From Symsagittifera roscoffensis (taxonomy: Eukaryota > Xenacoelomorpha > Acoela > Convolutidae), in the NCBI RefSeq assembly GCF_963678635.1, contig NC_087065.1, positions 55,580,397 to 55,644,396 on the forward strand: a stretch of 64,000 bases of DNA, in the 5' to 3' direction. Shown here piece by piece: positions 29,962 to 41,660 of this stretch. Below the pieces are notes generated by a model. It was not told where the DNA came from. It was given only the letters and a program-made list of their open reading frames with translations, and made no database searches. The position numbers were made by a program, and so were the translations under genes. Numbering within the stretch: position 1 is the first letter of the stretch; each line of letters begins with the position of its first letter.

Positions 29962-30882
29962 TGTGACATTCGACCACAATGGCCAAAATGCAGTCTCTGC
30001 AGAATTCAGGATTTTAGCAGTGAACCTTCCGGATTGGCGATTTAGAACGGATAAGGACGTTATTTGAATGATTGGCCAAACGGTGAAGGCTAGAAGATTC
30101 TGGAATTCTAAATTTTAAATTTTCGAAGTGATGACGTAACATTTCTGAGAAATGTTAAAACGGCCATTTTGGCTAAAATAGCAGAAAGAAACAGAACAAC
30201 TTTTATCTGCGATTGCGAACAGTACGAAAATCGAGATTAGAGAACGACAACAAAATACAGAATAGCAGAGAGCGTTCCGAGTTGCAACTATTGTGCTGCT
30301 ACAATAGTTGCAAGGCCCTTGCCAACAACGGTGAAGGGTGAGAACCAGCCTTCCGGATTGGTGTGAAATTGAACTTGAGGAGCTTGATTCACTGGATTCA
30401 AGAATCCGGAAGGGTTTCGGGACTGGAACTTTTAGCCTTTTATATAAACTTTTAGCTTCTTGTCATGTCCTGAATTGAATTTAATTAACAACTGGATTCG
30501 TTTTGATAAGGATGAGAAGCTAGGAGTTGGGGGAAAGGGTTGATCCATCTTCGATGGAGATGATGATTTTTATCTACTGAACAAAAACAATAGTAATATA
30601 ATAAGTAGTAGCCCTGTTTTTAGGAGTGACCTCGTGGTCTGGGGATACAGAGACCCAGCCATGAGCTCACTAATTTCGCATGTAATTCAGTTAATTTGAG
30701 CGTTCTGGTCGAAGCCGGAGAACAGTAACGTTTTTGTCAGCCTGATGTAAGAAAGACCACCGAAAAGTACTGGCTTGGTAGAGACGGTGAAAAACATGCA
30801 AAGCTCTGTTTAGACGCTAGCCAGTCGTCTTAAGACTTAGTTTTGTTATCCGTCGATATGTATCTTCCGGGCGAATGTTACA
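29962..30882 (+). repeat. 3' LTR of element A
   Basis: It is the same 921-bp length as the 5' LTR and almost identical to it. It begins TGTGACATTCG and ends CGAATGTTACA. The hairpin is at 30282-30313 and the TATA box at 30441-30447. The next base begins the interrupted B LTR. Confidence 0.93.
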
Positions 30883-31531
30883 AAGACTCTTATTCTCCTT
30901 CCGGAAGGCTGTCTTCAACCCTTCACCGTTGTTCGCAACGGCCTTGCAACTATTGTAGCGGCACAATAGTTGCAACTCGGAGCGTTCTCTTCTACTTCTG
31001 TTATACTCTGATTCCGATTCTCAGTTTTTTTGTTGTTGTCGTTGTCGCAACTATCGTTGTTGTGTTTCTATTTCGGTTTTTCTCCAAAATGGCTCTTTTT
31101 GAAGTTTCTTAGAATTATTACGTCATCAATTCGATTTTTAAAATTTAGGAATTACCGAATCCTTCAGCCTTCACGATTTGTCTAATCGCTCGAATAACGC
31201 TCTTATTCCTTCAGAACGGTCTCTGCTAAGTCTGCTGTTTTCTTTGATTCCGATATTCTATTTTCTCGTAGTTATCTTCTACGCAACTATTGTTGTTCTG
31301 ATTTTCTTCTGGTTTTCTTCCAAAATGGCGGTTTTTGCCGTTTCTCAGAAGTGCGACTTCTCAGTTCAAATTTTTAAAATTTCAAAATACCAGAATATCT
31401 TGACCTTCACCGTTTGACTAATTGTCCCAATAACGTCACTAACCTCTCAAAACTGTAAATTCGGAAGGTTTGCTGCTAAAAACTCGAAATTGCTGCATCC
31501 GCATTTTTGTCCATTCTGGTCGAATGTCACA
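30883..31531 (-). repeat. Element B 3' LTR, proximal piece
   Basis: On the minus strand it starts TGTGACATTCGACCAGAATGG at 31531, directly after the polypurine region CTGTCCGGGGAGTA. It contains the conserved hairpin (30944-30975). An internal duplication of roughly 210-260 bp is visible: CAACTAT...GTTGTT followed by TTCTCCAAAATGGC near 31050-31095 and again TTCTTCCAAAATGGC near 31290-31330. The LTR continues at 6336-6026 on the other side of A. Confidence 0.8.
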
Positions 31532-32351
31532 TACTCCCCGGACAGCCCGGTCAATATCCCCATTGAGTCTCGCAATGTTCGTAAAGTTGGTACAGTGTCA
31601 TCGAACAGAGTTTACAATATGCACGAAATAAATTTTATCCACGTCATATCGACTCACTGCAGAATATAAATGGCATCATACTACATTGCTATAACCTTCT
31701 AAATTTTCTCACTAACCTGCACTTTGAAGATAAAACATTTTTTCTGACTTCCAACGTCAATGCCCTGATTTAAAACTTTTTCTCCTAGGTTTCAAAAGGT
31801 GTAAGTTTACAGGACAGTCCTGCCAACCAACAAGCTAAAATTATCCTACTATGCTTCTTCCCTTCGGAAATTTTATTTGTTATTGTCCTGAATATTAAAA
31901 TTAAGAAACTTTGTGGTTAGAAAGAACAATGAAACATTCTCCCTCTTCAAGAGATTACCCAAGCCTTTCATGTCACCACAAATAGATCATTTCTCCTAGT
32001 TGATTAAAAACAGTCATGCAGGCTGGAATTTTTAAATATACTCTTTGCTCAAGCCTTTCTAAATAAATAGTAATTGTCTCTAAAGCCACTAACTAAAATC
32101 AAAATGCAAATATATAAATGCAACAAATTTTTTAATGTTCAAAACTCAACTAAACGTTTCAGTTTTCAATTACAACTTGGTTGCTTAGTTCCTCACTTGA
32201 GTTTCCATCCCACACATAAAACAATTCTGAGTTTTAACTTCTTCTCTTTTGTCACCTCTTTGTTTTCTTCTTTTTTCGTCGTTTAGAAGTTCTAAAACTT
32301 CTAAATTCTTCTAATGTGGTATCTTTTTGCGTCTCGTCTTTCGGCCATTTG

Positions 32352-35300
32352 TCAATGCTCCATCTCGTCCTCCTGTGACATTGACTCTGCAACACATCGT
32401 TAGCTATTCTGACGCTGTTGGAAGTAGTCCTCAACACTTCTGCTCTTCTACCCTCTGTTTACAACAAGGTAGGGGATCCACGTTAGATTCTCTGTTCCGG
32501 CAGAAGCTGTTGTGGAGACACAACGTCACGTTTCTCTCCAAATATTCCTTCAACATCTCTTCTTTTTCTTTTCCACTACGTTCACTTGTCCTGGAAACTC
32601 GCTTCACCGCAGTTGTCACTGCATTTTGATGAGTCACGAAAGCTCGCTTGAAAGCTCCTGCCCCAATGTCTAGCTGATACCCACTGTACACTCTGCCGTG
32701 CTTCGACATTGGATCTTAGTATATTCGTACAACCATGCAGTCATATTGGCTCTAAACCATGGCATCAGTCGTCTCCTTGCCCATATCTTTTTTACTTCCA
32801 TCGGAATGTTCAGAATCTCTCACATTGTTTCAAAAAGATCTAAATCTATAGACAATCCAATTTCTGCAATTGTTCTTGCGTTGGCGCCTCCTGTCTATTG
32901 TTCTCTCTCACATGAGACTCCAGCCATCGTATCGCCATCATAACTCCCACTATCACTAATGTTATGGGCCGTGATGAGTCTGGTAAATCCATGGAGAGCA
33001 GCTCTCCAGAGTCCCAGATCAACACCAGATTACTACGCTCGGGATACCACCATGTCTGCAGCAAGCAGTGGCAGGGAAACTCATCATGTGTCAACATGAT
33101 GCTCCTCCAATTACGCTTTCCCAAAGCTTCCAGTAATGGTTCCACTTCCATCATCACTCGGTGGATTTCATCATTCTCGTCTACTGTATTGTAATCTGTA
33201 ACGGTTGATCCTCGCTGTTTCTGTCTCTCAAAGTCACTGAAGTTCCCACTCACGTATCCCATGAATTTCTTTCCCAGTATTGATTCCAACTCCTCCTTTG
33301 TTCTCCCTGGAACTGCTGAGAACATCTTACACAGTAACTCATAAGATTGTTCCGACATTCTCGCTAGTCTCACACACTTTGGCACTGAGAAGGCTTGATC
33401 CACGATCGCTCTCGTACTCTTTACATCCACAGCTACAAAATGCACCGGGTATCTGCTCTTGCACATTGGAGCTAATGTCGATCCCACCAAATATCGTGCT
33501 CCTGATGGTCTACGATAAGTTTCACTGTGTCGGATGTTCATTTCAGTCTCGATCGCTTTCCTCCATTTTCCTATGTACTTTTGCTCAGTTTGCAGAACTC
33601 CTGGGAACACTTCTACACTGATGGCAGTGACCATCTCATGTTTCTGTTCTAGATTAAATAGTGACTCTAAAGAACCAAACATGCTGTAGAATCCTAGTGC
33701 AGTCACTAGATTCACCTCGGTGCCTCCATGGCAATCTGCGATCAGTTCCGTTTCTGTCCTTGTTTTTATCATGACGTTCCCAAACAAAATCGTTAATTGC
33801 TTGTGTTGTTTCTCCAGGGTGTTTACGTAATCCAGACATCCGCAGATGTGACCCTGCAGTCCAGAGACTTCCGCCAGACAGCTACCAGGTTTAGCCCAGT
33901 CCTCTAGTCCCCAGCCAGGCAACTCTACTTTGTCTTCTCCGTTGCTCTTAGAGGATGGCGTCATTAAACTGTAAATGATGTTCAGGTCACGCAAGTTACA
34001 GCATGAATTCAATTCCCTCTGCACGTCTTGCATTGCACGCAGTATCGAATCGGCGTTAGGACTCGGAAACCATGATGGTTTCATCAGTTCCCACACCACC
34101 ATTAGACTCGTTCCTAGCAGTTTGTCTGAAAATCCCAATCCAAACTCCACTCGTTTGTCGGATTTTGGCACAGAAGGTGCAGTCACCTTTTCTTCCAAGA
34201 TTAGTCCCAACTTGGTCTGCGGATTAGTAGCGCCTTTAATCGTTGCAATTCTCGACGTCCAGAATCTTAGCAACACTGCTTGTTCGTAATCAAAGAAGCA
34301 ATCGCGTATGTCTTCACACAGGAAATTGTTGTACGCTATCCCTATGACTCCGGACACGTAGCTGTATGACTTCTTTCTGATCGTCCCACAGTACTCACTG
34401 GACTTCGGTAGTGCTCCCATAGATTCTGTAGTGAGTCTCAGCTCCTTGTTTGAGAATCTCCTGATCTCGTCTATTTTTCTCATGACAGATGTTCTAGCTC
34501 TTCAGGTTCTTTCATGTTCACCCTCATCTGTTTGCTCTGATGCATATCCAGCAGTGCTAGCAAGAGTAAGGCTTTTGCTCGTTCATCGCCCTCCCTCAGC
34601 AACTTGACACAGGTGTTCAATGCTGGCACTGAAATCTGCCCTATCAGGAATCGAATGAAACAGAGAGCGTCTCTCCGCTTGACGCACGCTACTGCCATTC
34701 CTTCCTGGATTATCAGATCCCTCAGGCTCGTCATCATGAATACTTTTTCTTCTTTTGACCTTTTCGTTTCTTCTGAGTCATATTCCCCGCGAGTTAATCC
34801 CATCATGCACCAGGCGAACCTTAGTTGTAATTCGGTTCTCACGTAAGGTACTGCCATGAGAGCGTGTATTCTCGGCGTAGTCCTCATTTCCTCTTCAAAG
34901 TACCTCAACACCACTGCTTTCCATGGAAGGCTCACTAATTGCTCGATCGTTTTCGCCTGCATCTCAGACGACGCTAGAGTCCCGTACGCCTTCTGCTTGA
35001 GGGTGGTGCCTTGCAACATCGTTTCCAGATAACCTTCCATGGCACTCTGTCTTCCTGAGCCATCACATACCCTCTAGCCGAATTTCGATATTCCAACATC
35101 TCCATGTATCCAACGGCGGGTTAATCTATTGACGCAGTCTCCGACACTGTCAGTCAAATATACTCCACTGGTACTAGTTGTCCTGTGACACTTCCCTTTC
35201 CATAGTTCATGGGAGACGGTTTAAAGTCTTTCATGGTACTTTCTCCACATTGGCTGAGTATCTCCATTTCCAAGGTTGCTCCAGTCAGAGTGCGGTCACT

Positions 35301-35894
35301 CCTTTTAGATTTGTAACCTGTTGACTTTATCCCTGCCATGAGAATGGGTGGCACTATCGCTACATCAGTTAACATTCTGTCCGTGCCAGGCAATTGATAA
35401 TCACCTTTTCCCAAATCCATGACCTCTTCGACTCGTTTTTTTTTCGCTGAATTGACAGCTCTTACCGATATCTCCGAATCCACCTTCGTCTTTCCTGCTC
35501 TCTTCGGTATCACTTTACTGCCTAATTTCATCTTCATCTCGTTGATCTTTTCGATCACCAGTTGCGATCGCATCGTTCCTTTCCTGGTCCTTGACAGACA
35601 CACCACTTCTCCTTTACCCTCCTGCGGTGTCATCTTGATGGGAGAGTTTGCCTCACTTTCGTCAGTGGCAGAGTCAATCAACAACGCACTCAATCTCCCT
35701 TCACACTCATCAAGTTTGTCGAGGACTTCCCGCATCAATGGTCGGTTGAGACCCACTTTCAAAATGGACTGGGTCCCGTAGCTCTGAACTACTGTCCAGA
35801 CTTCTTCCATGAACGCCACTCTGTCCAATGTACATCCCGTCCTATTCTCATGGTCTCGGTGGTGCACTTCCCACTCTTCTTCGGGCAACGTTCC
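32352..35894 (-). pseudogene. Element B: unknown C-terminal part of the second polyprotein
   Basis: This corresponds to A 25581-29141. Open blocks are 35154-36014, 34480-35040, 32846-34483 and 32431-32709, separated by indels and stops, including one near 35060-35150 and one near 34483. The junction with the upstream part reads through with a GGA codon at 35892-35894 where A has TGA. Landmarks HFVAVDVKSTRAI and PCHCLLQTWWYP are kept. Positions 33780-34330 are almost identical to part of element C (49735-50274). Confidence 0.8.
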
Positions 35895-38800
35895 CAAGAA
35901 AGGTACTCTGGCAGCGCCTTCTATTCTTCTTCTCCTTGGTGATTCCATGAGGAGTCTTTGTTCGTTATCTCTTGTTTTGCCCGGGGAGCTGCTCTCCGGC
36001 AAATTCCGTTTCATTTCCGTAAAGGCCGATGGAGGTTTCAGTGTCGAAGTGCCTTCGTCCGCTGGCTCAGCCGCTTCTAATGTATCCGCATTATTCTCAA
36101 AGTCACTTAGGAAATTGAAATCCAGGCTGGATATTCCTCCTGTCGATGCCTTGTCGTCTCCCCTATCTGCTTGATCTTTACCTTATTGCATGGGTTCCTC
36201 CGTTCGACGGCTTCCTCCCTGCCCATCATCTCCTTGTGATGCATCTTTTTTCGAGCTTGAGGGTCCTTGCTTTTCACTCTCGGCCCATTCCGGAAATTTT
36301 GGTATGATCAGTATGCCAGCCGATTCATCTTCCTCCTCTCCATGGACCACTTTGCCGAAGGGTGCCGAAGGGTGCCAGGAAGGTTCTCGTCTGCAGCGTT
36401 CCTCCTATCGTCAACTTCGGTTTCACACTAGTCAGGATCAAGGAGGCCTCAGGCAGTTCGGCCCTGCCTCTCATCTTCATAAGCGCTAAGTCTAAGCTCG
36501 CCCATTCCTTACCAAATCCTCCAGGCATGGTAGTCGCGGCGTTGCTTATTCGTCTCCTTGTCGCTTGATCCGTGTAGGCAAATTGTGTGTATTGCAACAC
36601 GGCTGCATTCCTCCCCACAAAGTATGGATCCATCGTTCCCACGAATTTCTCTATCCTCCTTTCATTGGTTTTAAATGCTCTTAGTCTAGGAGTTTGTACT
36701 ACGGAGACTGCTCCGAGCAACATCCTTCTTATCAGAGGGAATTCAGAGATTTTTTTTGGCAGCTTCTCGTAATCACCCCAATCTTTCGTCTCTTCTCTCA
36801 CCTTGTGATATGCTGCAGTGAGACGAGGAACTCTGGTCATTTCACCATTCGTCTTATCATAGGGTCTTAGATTCCAGAGCTTCGGAAACACCTCGATGTG
36901 CCCTCTTTCTACTTCTCCCATGCGATTACGGAAGTGATCGTCAAAATTGATGACTGTCATTTCTGGCTCTGATATTTTCGCAAACAAAAAATCTTCGCTC
37001 ATGAGCTCCCGCAACACGTGCTGCTCACACCAGTTCAGCGCACTACCTTCCACTGCTGATATGAGGTTCAGGTGCAGCACCGAGCTCCTGTATGCTTCCA
37101 CCTTGACATCAGGGAACGCAAACGTGACTGCTGGTCCATAAGTCACTGTCACAAACTCTGTGGCTCCCCTGATCAACGCTAAGGGATTGGTCCTCATAGC
37201 CAAGCTTAGATCAGTTAGTAGGGGCATGCCCCCTACATGTCATCTCACGTCTTCCTCCCTCTCAATCGTCTCGTCCTCTCCCGTTCCAAAGCGATTTTGC
37301 TGCAAGAGATACTGGATAAGAGTGTGTCTCAAATCTCTTATCTTATTCCACGAATCTGTGGCTTTCTTCACATCAAATTTCTTCACATCCCCTATCATCT
37401 ATTCCGGGTAACGTGTCAGTTTCATTAGTCCTCCCAAGCTTCCATGGGTAATCGCAATCAATGTTAGAAGCCCATCTAACCACAAGTTCTGGATTCCTTC
37501 GGTGAGTAGCATCACCGGTCCCTTCGAGAAGCTTTCTGCTCCAAACGTCACGAACAAGGCTAGTAGTTCAACGATTGATACTTCTGCTTGGAGGAACTCT
37601 TTTATCAAGTATCGAGAGAGTTTTGGGTAGACTTTTGCCAAGAAGGACGCGTCCATCCGGCTCCCAGCCCTTCCAGCATGCTGTCAGTCCGTTCGAAGCC
37701 TTCTTCTCCCTTCACCTTCTCAGTCCAGAAAGTTTCCAGGGTAACTTGGCACACTCGATTCACGAATTCGGCTGTCTTTTCTCCGGCATTCTCCGCCAGG
37801 TTCACCTCCTTTAACAAGTAGGCATGGATCTTCTTGATCATTACTGGGCCTTGCTCAAAAGCATCCGCCCCCAATGCCGCTACTCGAGGAGTTAGATGTA
37901 GCCACTGATTAGCCTCTGGTTTGGTTCTCAAAACCATTGCCTCCAAGTGAGCTCTAGTCTCCTGGGAATTTTTCCTTTTCTCTATTTCTCCTGCTGCTTC
38001 CATTCCTCGGAACCATAAATCGTTCGAAATCGCTATGATCACTCGATGGTCGTCGCCTATTCCCGGTTTCAGTTTGAGGTGTCGACTGAAGTTGGACAGT
38101 TCCAACCCCAGCACCTCGTCCAGTACCAGCATGTGTAGCGCATGGTCCTTGAATCCTCTCAATGCGTTTGCGATATCCGACAACACCGCAGGTAAGCTCA
38201 GTCCTGAGTGGTCTCAGGTTCTCCATCTCTATCATGCGATTTGGGGCCGATATGACTACATCATATTTCCCTTCCGAAAGCAAGGCCACCATCGCATAAA
38301 CGAATTTCAATCCATCCGGGAGATGTGCATACCCGGGAGATAGCGCGAACACTACTCTCGGTGTCGTCTTGGTGAAGGATCCCTCCTTTGTCGCATCCAC
38401 CACTTCACCCATTGACTCGAGGATGTCCTTTATTGCTGGCCATACGGCATTTTCTGCCGTTGTAGGCTCTCTGAGTCTGCTCAGGAAACCTCTACTGTGT
38501 AGATGGTCGTTGATGCCAGCGAACACGATTGTGGTTGGGTTCATATCCGTCTGTCTTCGCACTCCGATAGCCATTGACACGGATTGCAGTAGGTCCAGAT
38601 CGACCGCTGCCAACATAATGACGTCCGGCCAAAACAGGGACTTGGAAGTGTGTACGAACTCTGAATTCGCTACTATCATAATCTTGGCCTTCCTCATTTC
38701 TGCTTTGTCGTACGCGGCGAAGATAGTCTCATCTTTCTTTATCGCTTTCAATTCGCCGTATCTTTGGACATCACCTTCCTGATTCACTTGCTTCGGGTAC

Positions 38801-39012
38801 ACTCTTTCTTTCACATGACCTGGGGGTGAGCTCAACTGCCTGAACATCTTCACATGTTGTCCAATCGGCGCCCTCGTTATCAGAAATCTTCCAGGTCTCT
38901 CTTCTCGATTCCCTTCGTCGATTTAGTTTGACGTCTTGTAACGGTCGGGCGTTCACTGGTCCCATTGTGTTATTAGAGGGCAGTCCGTCTAGGTCAGTAA
39001 ACCTCAAGGCAG
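35892..39012 (-). pseudogene. Element B: middle part of the second polyprotein
   Basis: This corresponds to A 22461-25580, in open blocks 37954-38853, 37605-38186, 36325-37227 and the start of 35154-36014. The SGNH-like landmarks VANSEFVHTSKSLFW and VFAGINDHLHSRG are kept. The junction with the SGNH part (about 38990-39030) is in one frame here, whereas A carries a 1-nt deletion. Indels near 38186, 37400 and 36360 break the frame. Confidence 0.78.
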
Positions 39013-41265
39013 TTGTAGAGCTGAAGTTTATGCCAGCCGCTATCAACCAGTCCACTCCTGTTAAGGATTACAATCCGCTGACTGATAACCTTGCTCCGTT
39101 CAGCATCCTCATGGCATCCGCTGCGAAGCTCACCGTCTGAAGGTTCAGTTTCATCAGGTCATCTTTATATATGTGCCATGGAGAAGGTATTGGCCTCGAC
39201 CACATTGGAGAGCTCCTGTTAGGGCGTCTTTCCTCTCGACTGTTCCTCGTCGTCCCCGACCTCGTGTCCGATCTAGAGGTGCTAGCTGTCTCTTCCCTCG
39301 GGTTGACAGGCCCTATTCTTCTCCTAGGATTAAGGGTCCTCCTCATTGGCGCCTCTCCCAACCGATCTTGAACGTCTGTTCTTTGACCTGGTTCGCTAGA
39401 GCTCTGCTGTCTATAGTTCGTCACGGCCGGGACCGTCACCAAGCGTGATTCTAGGCTGGGAGGCACAAAGGTGGTAATCACAGGTTCGTTCAATAATGCC
39501 CCCTTCTCCTTTAGCACTCCTGTGTCAAAGAGTTCCAATTCCAACTCATCCAATCGCTCTTGGAAGACTCTGTTCAACCAAACCTGTCCTTCTATGTTAT
39601 CGAAGTGGATGCCGTCCGTAGTCAGCGTGGCCCGATACATAGCTCTCAACTCATGTTCGATGTCCATGAGGATCATCCTTCCGGCATTCCGACTTGCGAG
39701 ATACCTTAGGATGTTATTCCACCTGACTACTCCTTCATTGTGCCTTCTCCCTGTTGCAGTTAAACTCCTTGCATTCATCGGTACAGTGCAAACGGTCAGT
39801 ACCACGCAGTTGAACTTCTGCCAGAGAGTAGTAAACAAGCGCACCATCATTGATTCCCATAGTGCTTTCTCCTCATCCGAGCTTCTTGAGATGTTATTTG
39901 TCCCAACTAGGATCATTACATTAGGGATCCTCCCTGGGTTCATCAATTCCACCATCCGAAATAACTGGGCTATGGTCGCGCCTCCGAAGGCCATCACCGT
40001 GGTGACCCAAGAGGTCCTCAAGTTCGAGAGCACCCTGACTAAGCTATCTCCCAGTATCAGATGCCATGTCCCTAGCGGTGGTTGTTGCAGGTTCACTGCC
40101 GGGTTCCAGGTCGCTCGATTGAAGCAATATCTCATATCCGCCTCCGGAAATCCCGTGAAGTTATATTTCAACTGATTGTTCTTCTGTACATCTATTACAC
40201 GTGACACTTTCTTCGCCGGCATCTTTCGTATCTTCCTCTCTGGGACCTTAGAGCTCCCCATTGGTGGCGTTGTGTCGCTAACTCCCTGTCTGATCACGTT
40301 TTGGGAGAGTCGTACTCTGCCCGTATCGTCGATCGTTCCATAGGGTGCAGTCACCCCGGAACCTGGCGCATTCTTGTTGGCGACTAGTCGTCCAGCTTTC
40401 TCTATCAGCTTCCTCACCATTTGTTCCACGACTGGGTCACCCAAGGTGTCACTCTGGTCCGGGATTGTCACTCGACCTGTTGTTGTCGGGAGTCTCGTTT
40501 CCGTTGTCTGAATCATCTCTCGAGGCGTCAAGAGCTCCATCGGGGACTGCCCACGAGGAATACTCCCTGCAGGTATCGCTTTTTCCACAGCTGTAGTCAA
40601 TGCTGCCCGTTCCGATCGCTCCTTGTAGTCCCGCCTCAAGCGCTCAATTTCTTCACCCTGCTTTTTGTTGCTGTCTTCAAACAACCTCTTCCAAATGTCT
40701 CTGTCTTCCTCCATAATGAGCATGGTCTTAGTCACTTCATCCAGCTCCTTCCTGGTCTTTTCCAGCTCATCCTTCATCCCATCCAGATCTTGCATGGTTT
40801 GGTTCGTTTGAACCTTTTGTTCTACTTCCGCCCTCTTTGGTGGCACAATGGTGAACTAGACGAGGCAGCCTCGCTGTTCATCTCCTGATGCATTCTCCTC
40901 AGCCCAGGCTTGGGCTTAGAGGGCAAAGGCATTTCACCTGGTTGATAAGTCCTAGAACTTCCCAATCCAGGCTCATTCGCCAAGTAACTCTCTGAGAGAG
41001 CCCCGTTTCTCCACCTCATCACTCTCATGTTCGGGCGGTCTAGTACTCCCCTCTCTCCGTATGCTGCCATCAATAGGACTTCCGTGGGGCGGTCCCCACG
41101 GTTGTCATGCCCCAAGATGTTTATCAGGGCGGTCAGCAACATGACTACCTCTGGGTCCTCCAGAGCGAAGTCTCGATCCATTAGCCGACGATAGATCGCA
41201 TCTATCATCGGTCCTACATATGCCTCTGCCAGGTCCATCAATTAATCCAAGTTGAAATTATCCAT
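39012..41265 (-). pseudogene. Element B: SGNH/GDSL hydrolase part
   Basis: This corresponds to A 20197-22464. The start codon is at 41263-41265 but codon 8 is TAA where A has GAA. The main open block 39068-40846 holds the SGNH domain: LILGDSLVR and TDGIHFDN are intact, but block III is VGTNNISRS, with Asn in place of the Asp after the conserved Asn. A frameshift near 40840 separates the N-terminal 139 residues. Confidence 0.8.
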
Positions 41266-41660
41266 TCTTTTTCCAGGTTTGATTTGATTCGATTCTATGA
41301 TTTGACTCAAGTGAGCAATTAAAATATCAATCAGGATCTAGAAAAGAGGTCACAAATATCACACTTGTCAGTCTCACCTTAACTTCTCGTTAAAATTTAT
41401 TTGAAAACAGTCAGATAAAAAGATTTTTATCCTAAAATTTATTAAAATCAATCAGTCTCTTAAATTTTGGAATTCGACCTAAGATTGGACAGTCCAAACT
41501 TTGGATCTATTCCTAAGATCGTCATTCAGTTGTTCATGGTCACTAACCCCTTCTTACCCAAGATCTTATTAACATAACACATAACATAACATAACACACA
41601 TATCACACACTACATAATCTAGTCCAACACCCTCTTGCAAGTCACTCAGCCTATACTTGA

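Larger units (their letters stand above)
6337..30882 (+). mobile_element. Element A: 24.5 kb giant Ty3/gypsy-type LTR retrotransposon
   Basis: Two 921-bp LTRs (6337-7257 and 29962-30882) flank a 22.7 kb interior. The order PR-RT-RNase H-IN is that of Ty3/gypsy elements. Usual members are 5-10 kb; this one has about 9 kb of extra coding sequence after integrase. It is nested in the 3' LTR of element B. The flanks share only AAG (6334-6336 and 30883-30885) as a possible target duplication, shorter than the usual 4-6 bp. The LTRs differ at about four positions by eye, so the insertion is recent. Three breaks (an in-frame TAA, a 1-nt deletion and an in-frame TGA) make this copy probably non-autonomous unless some are decoded. 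Confidence 0.93.

Noticed and set aside
30843-31417. Two short hydrophobic open frames (89 and 79 residues)
   Set aside because: They are antisense to the B LTR and arise from its T-rich U3; the similarity between them reflects the U3 duplication.
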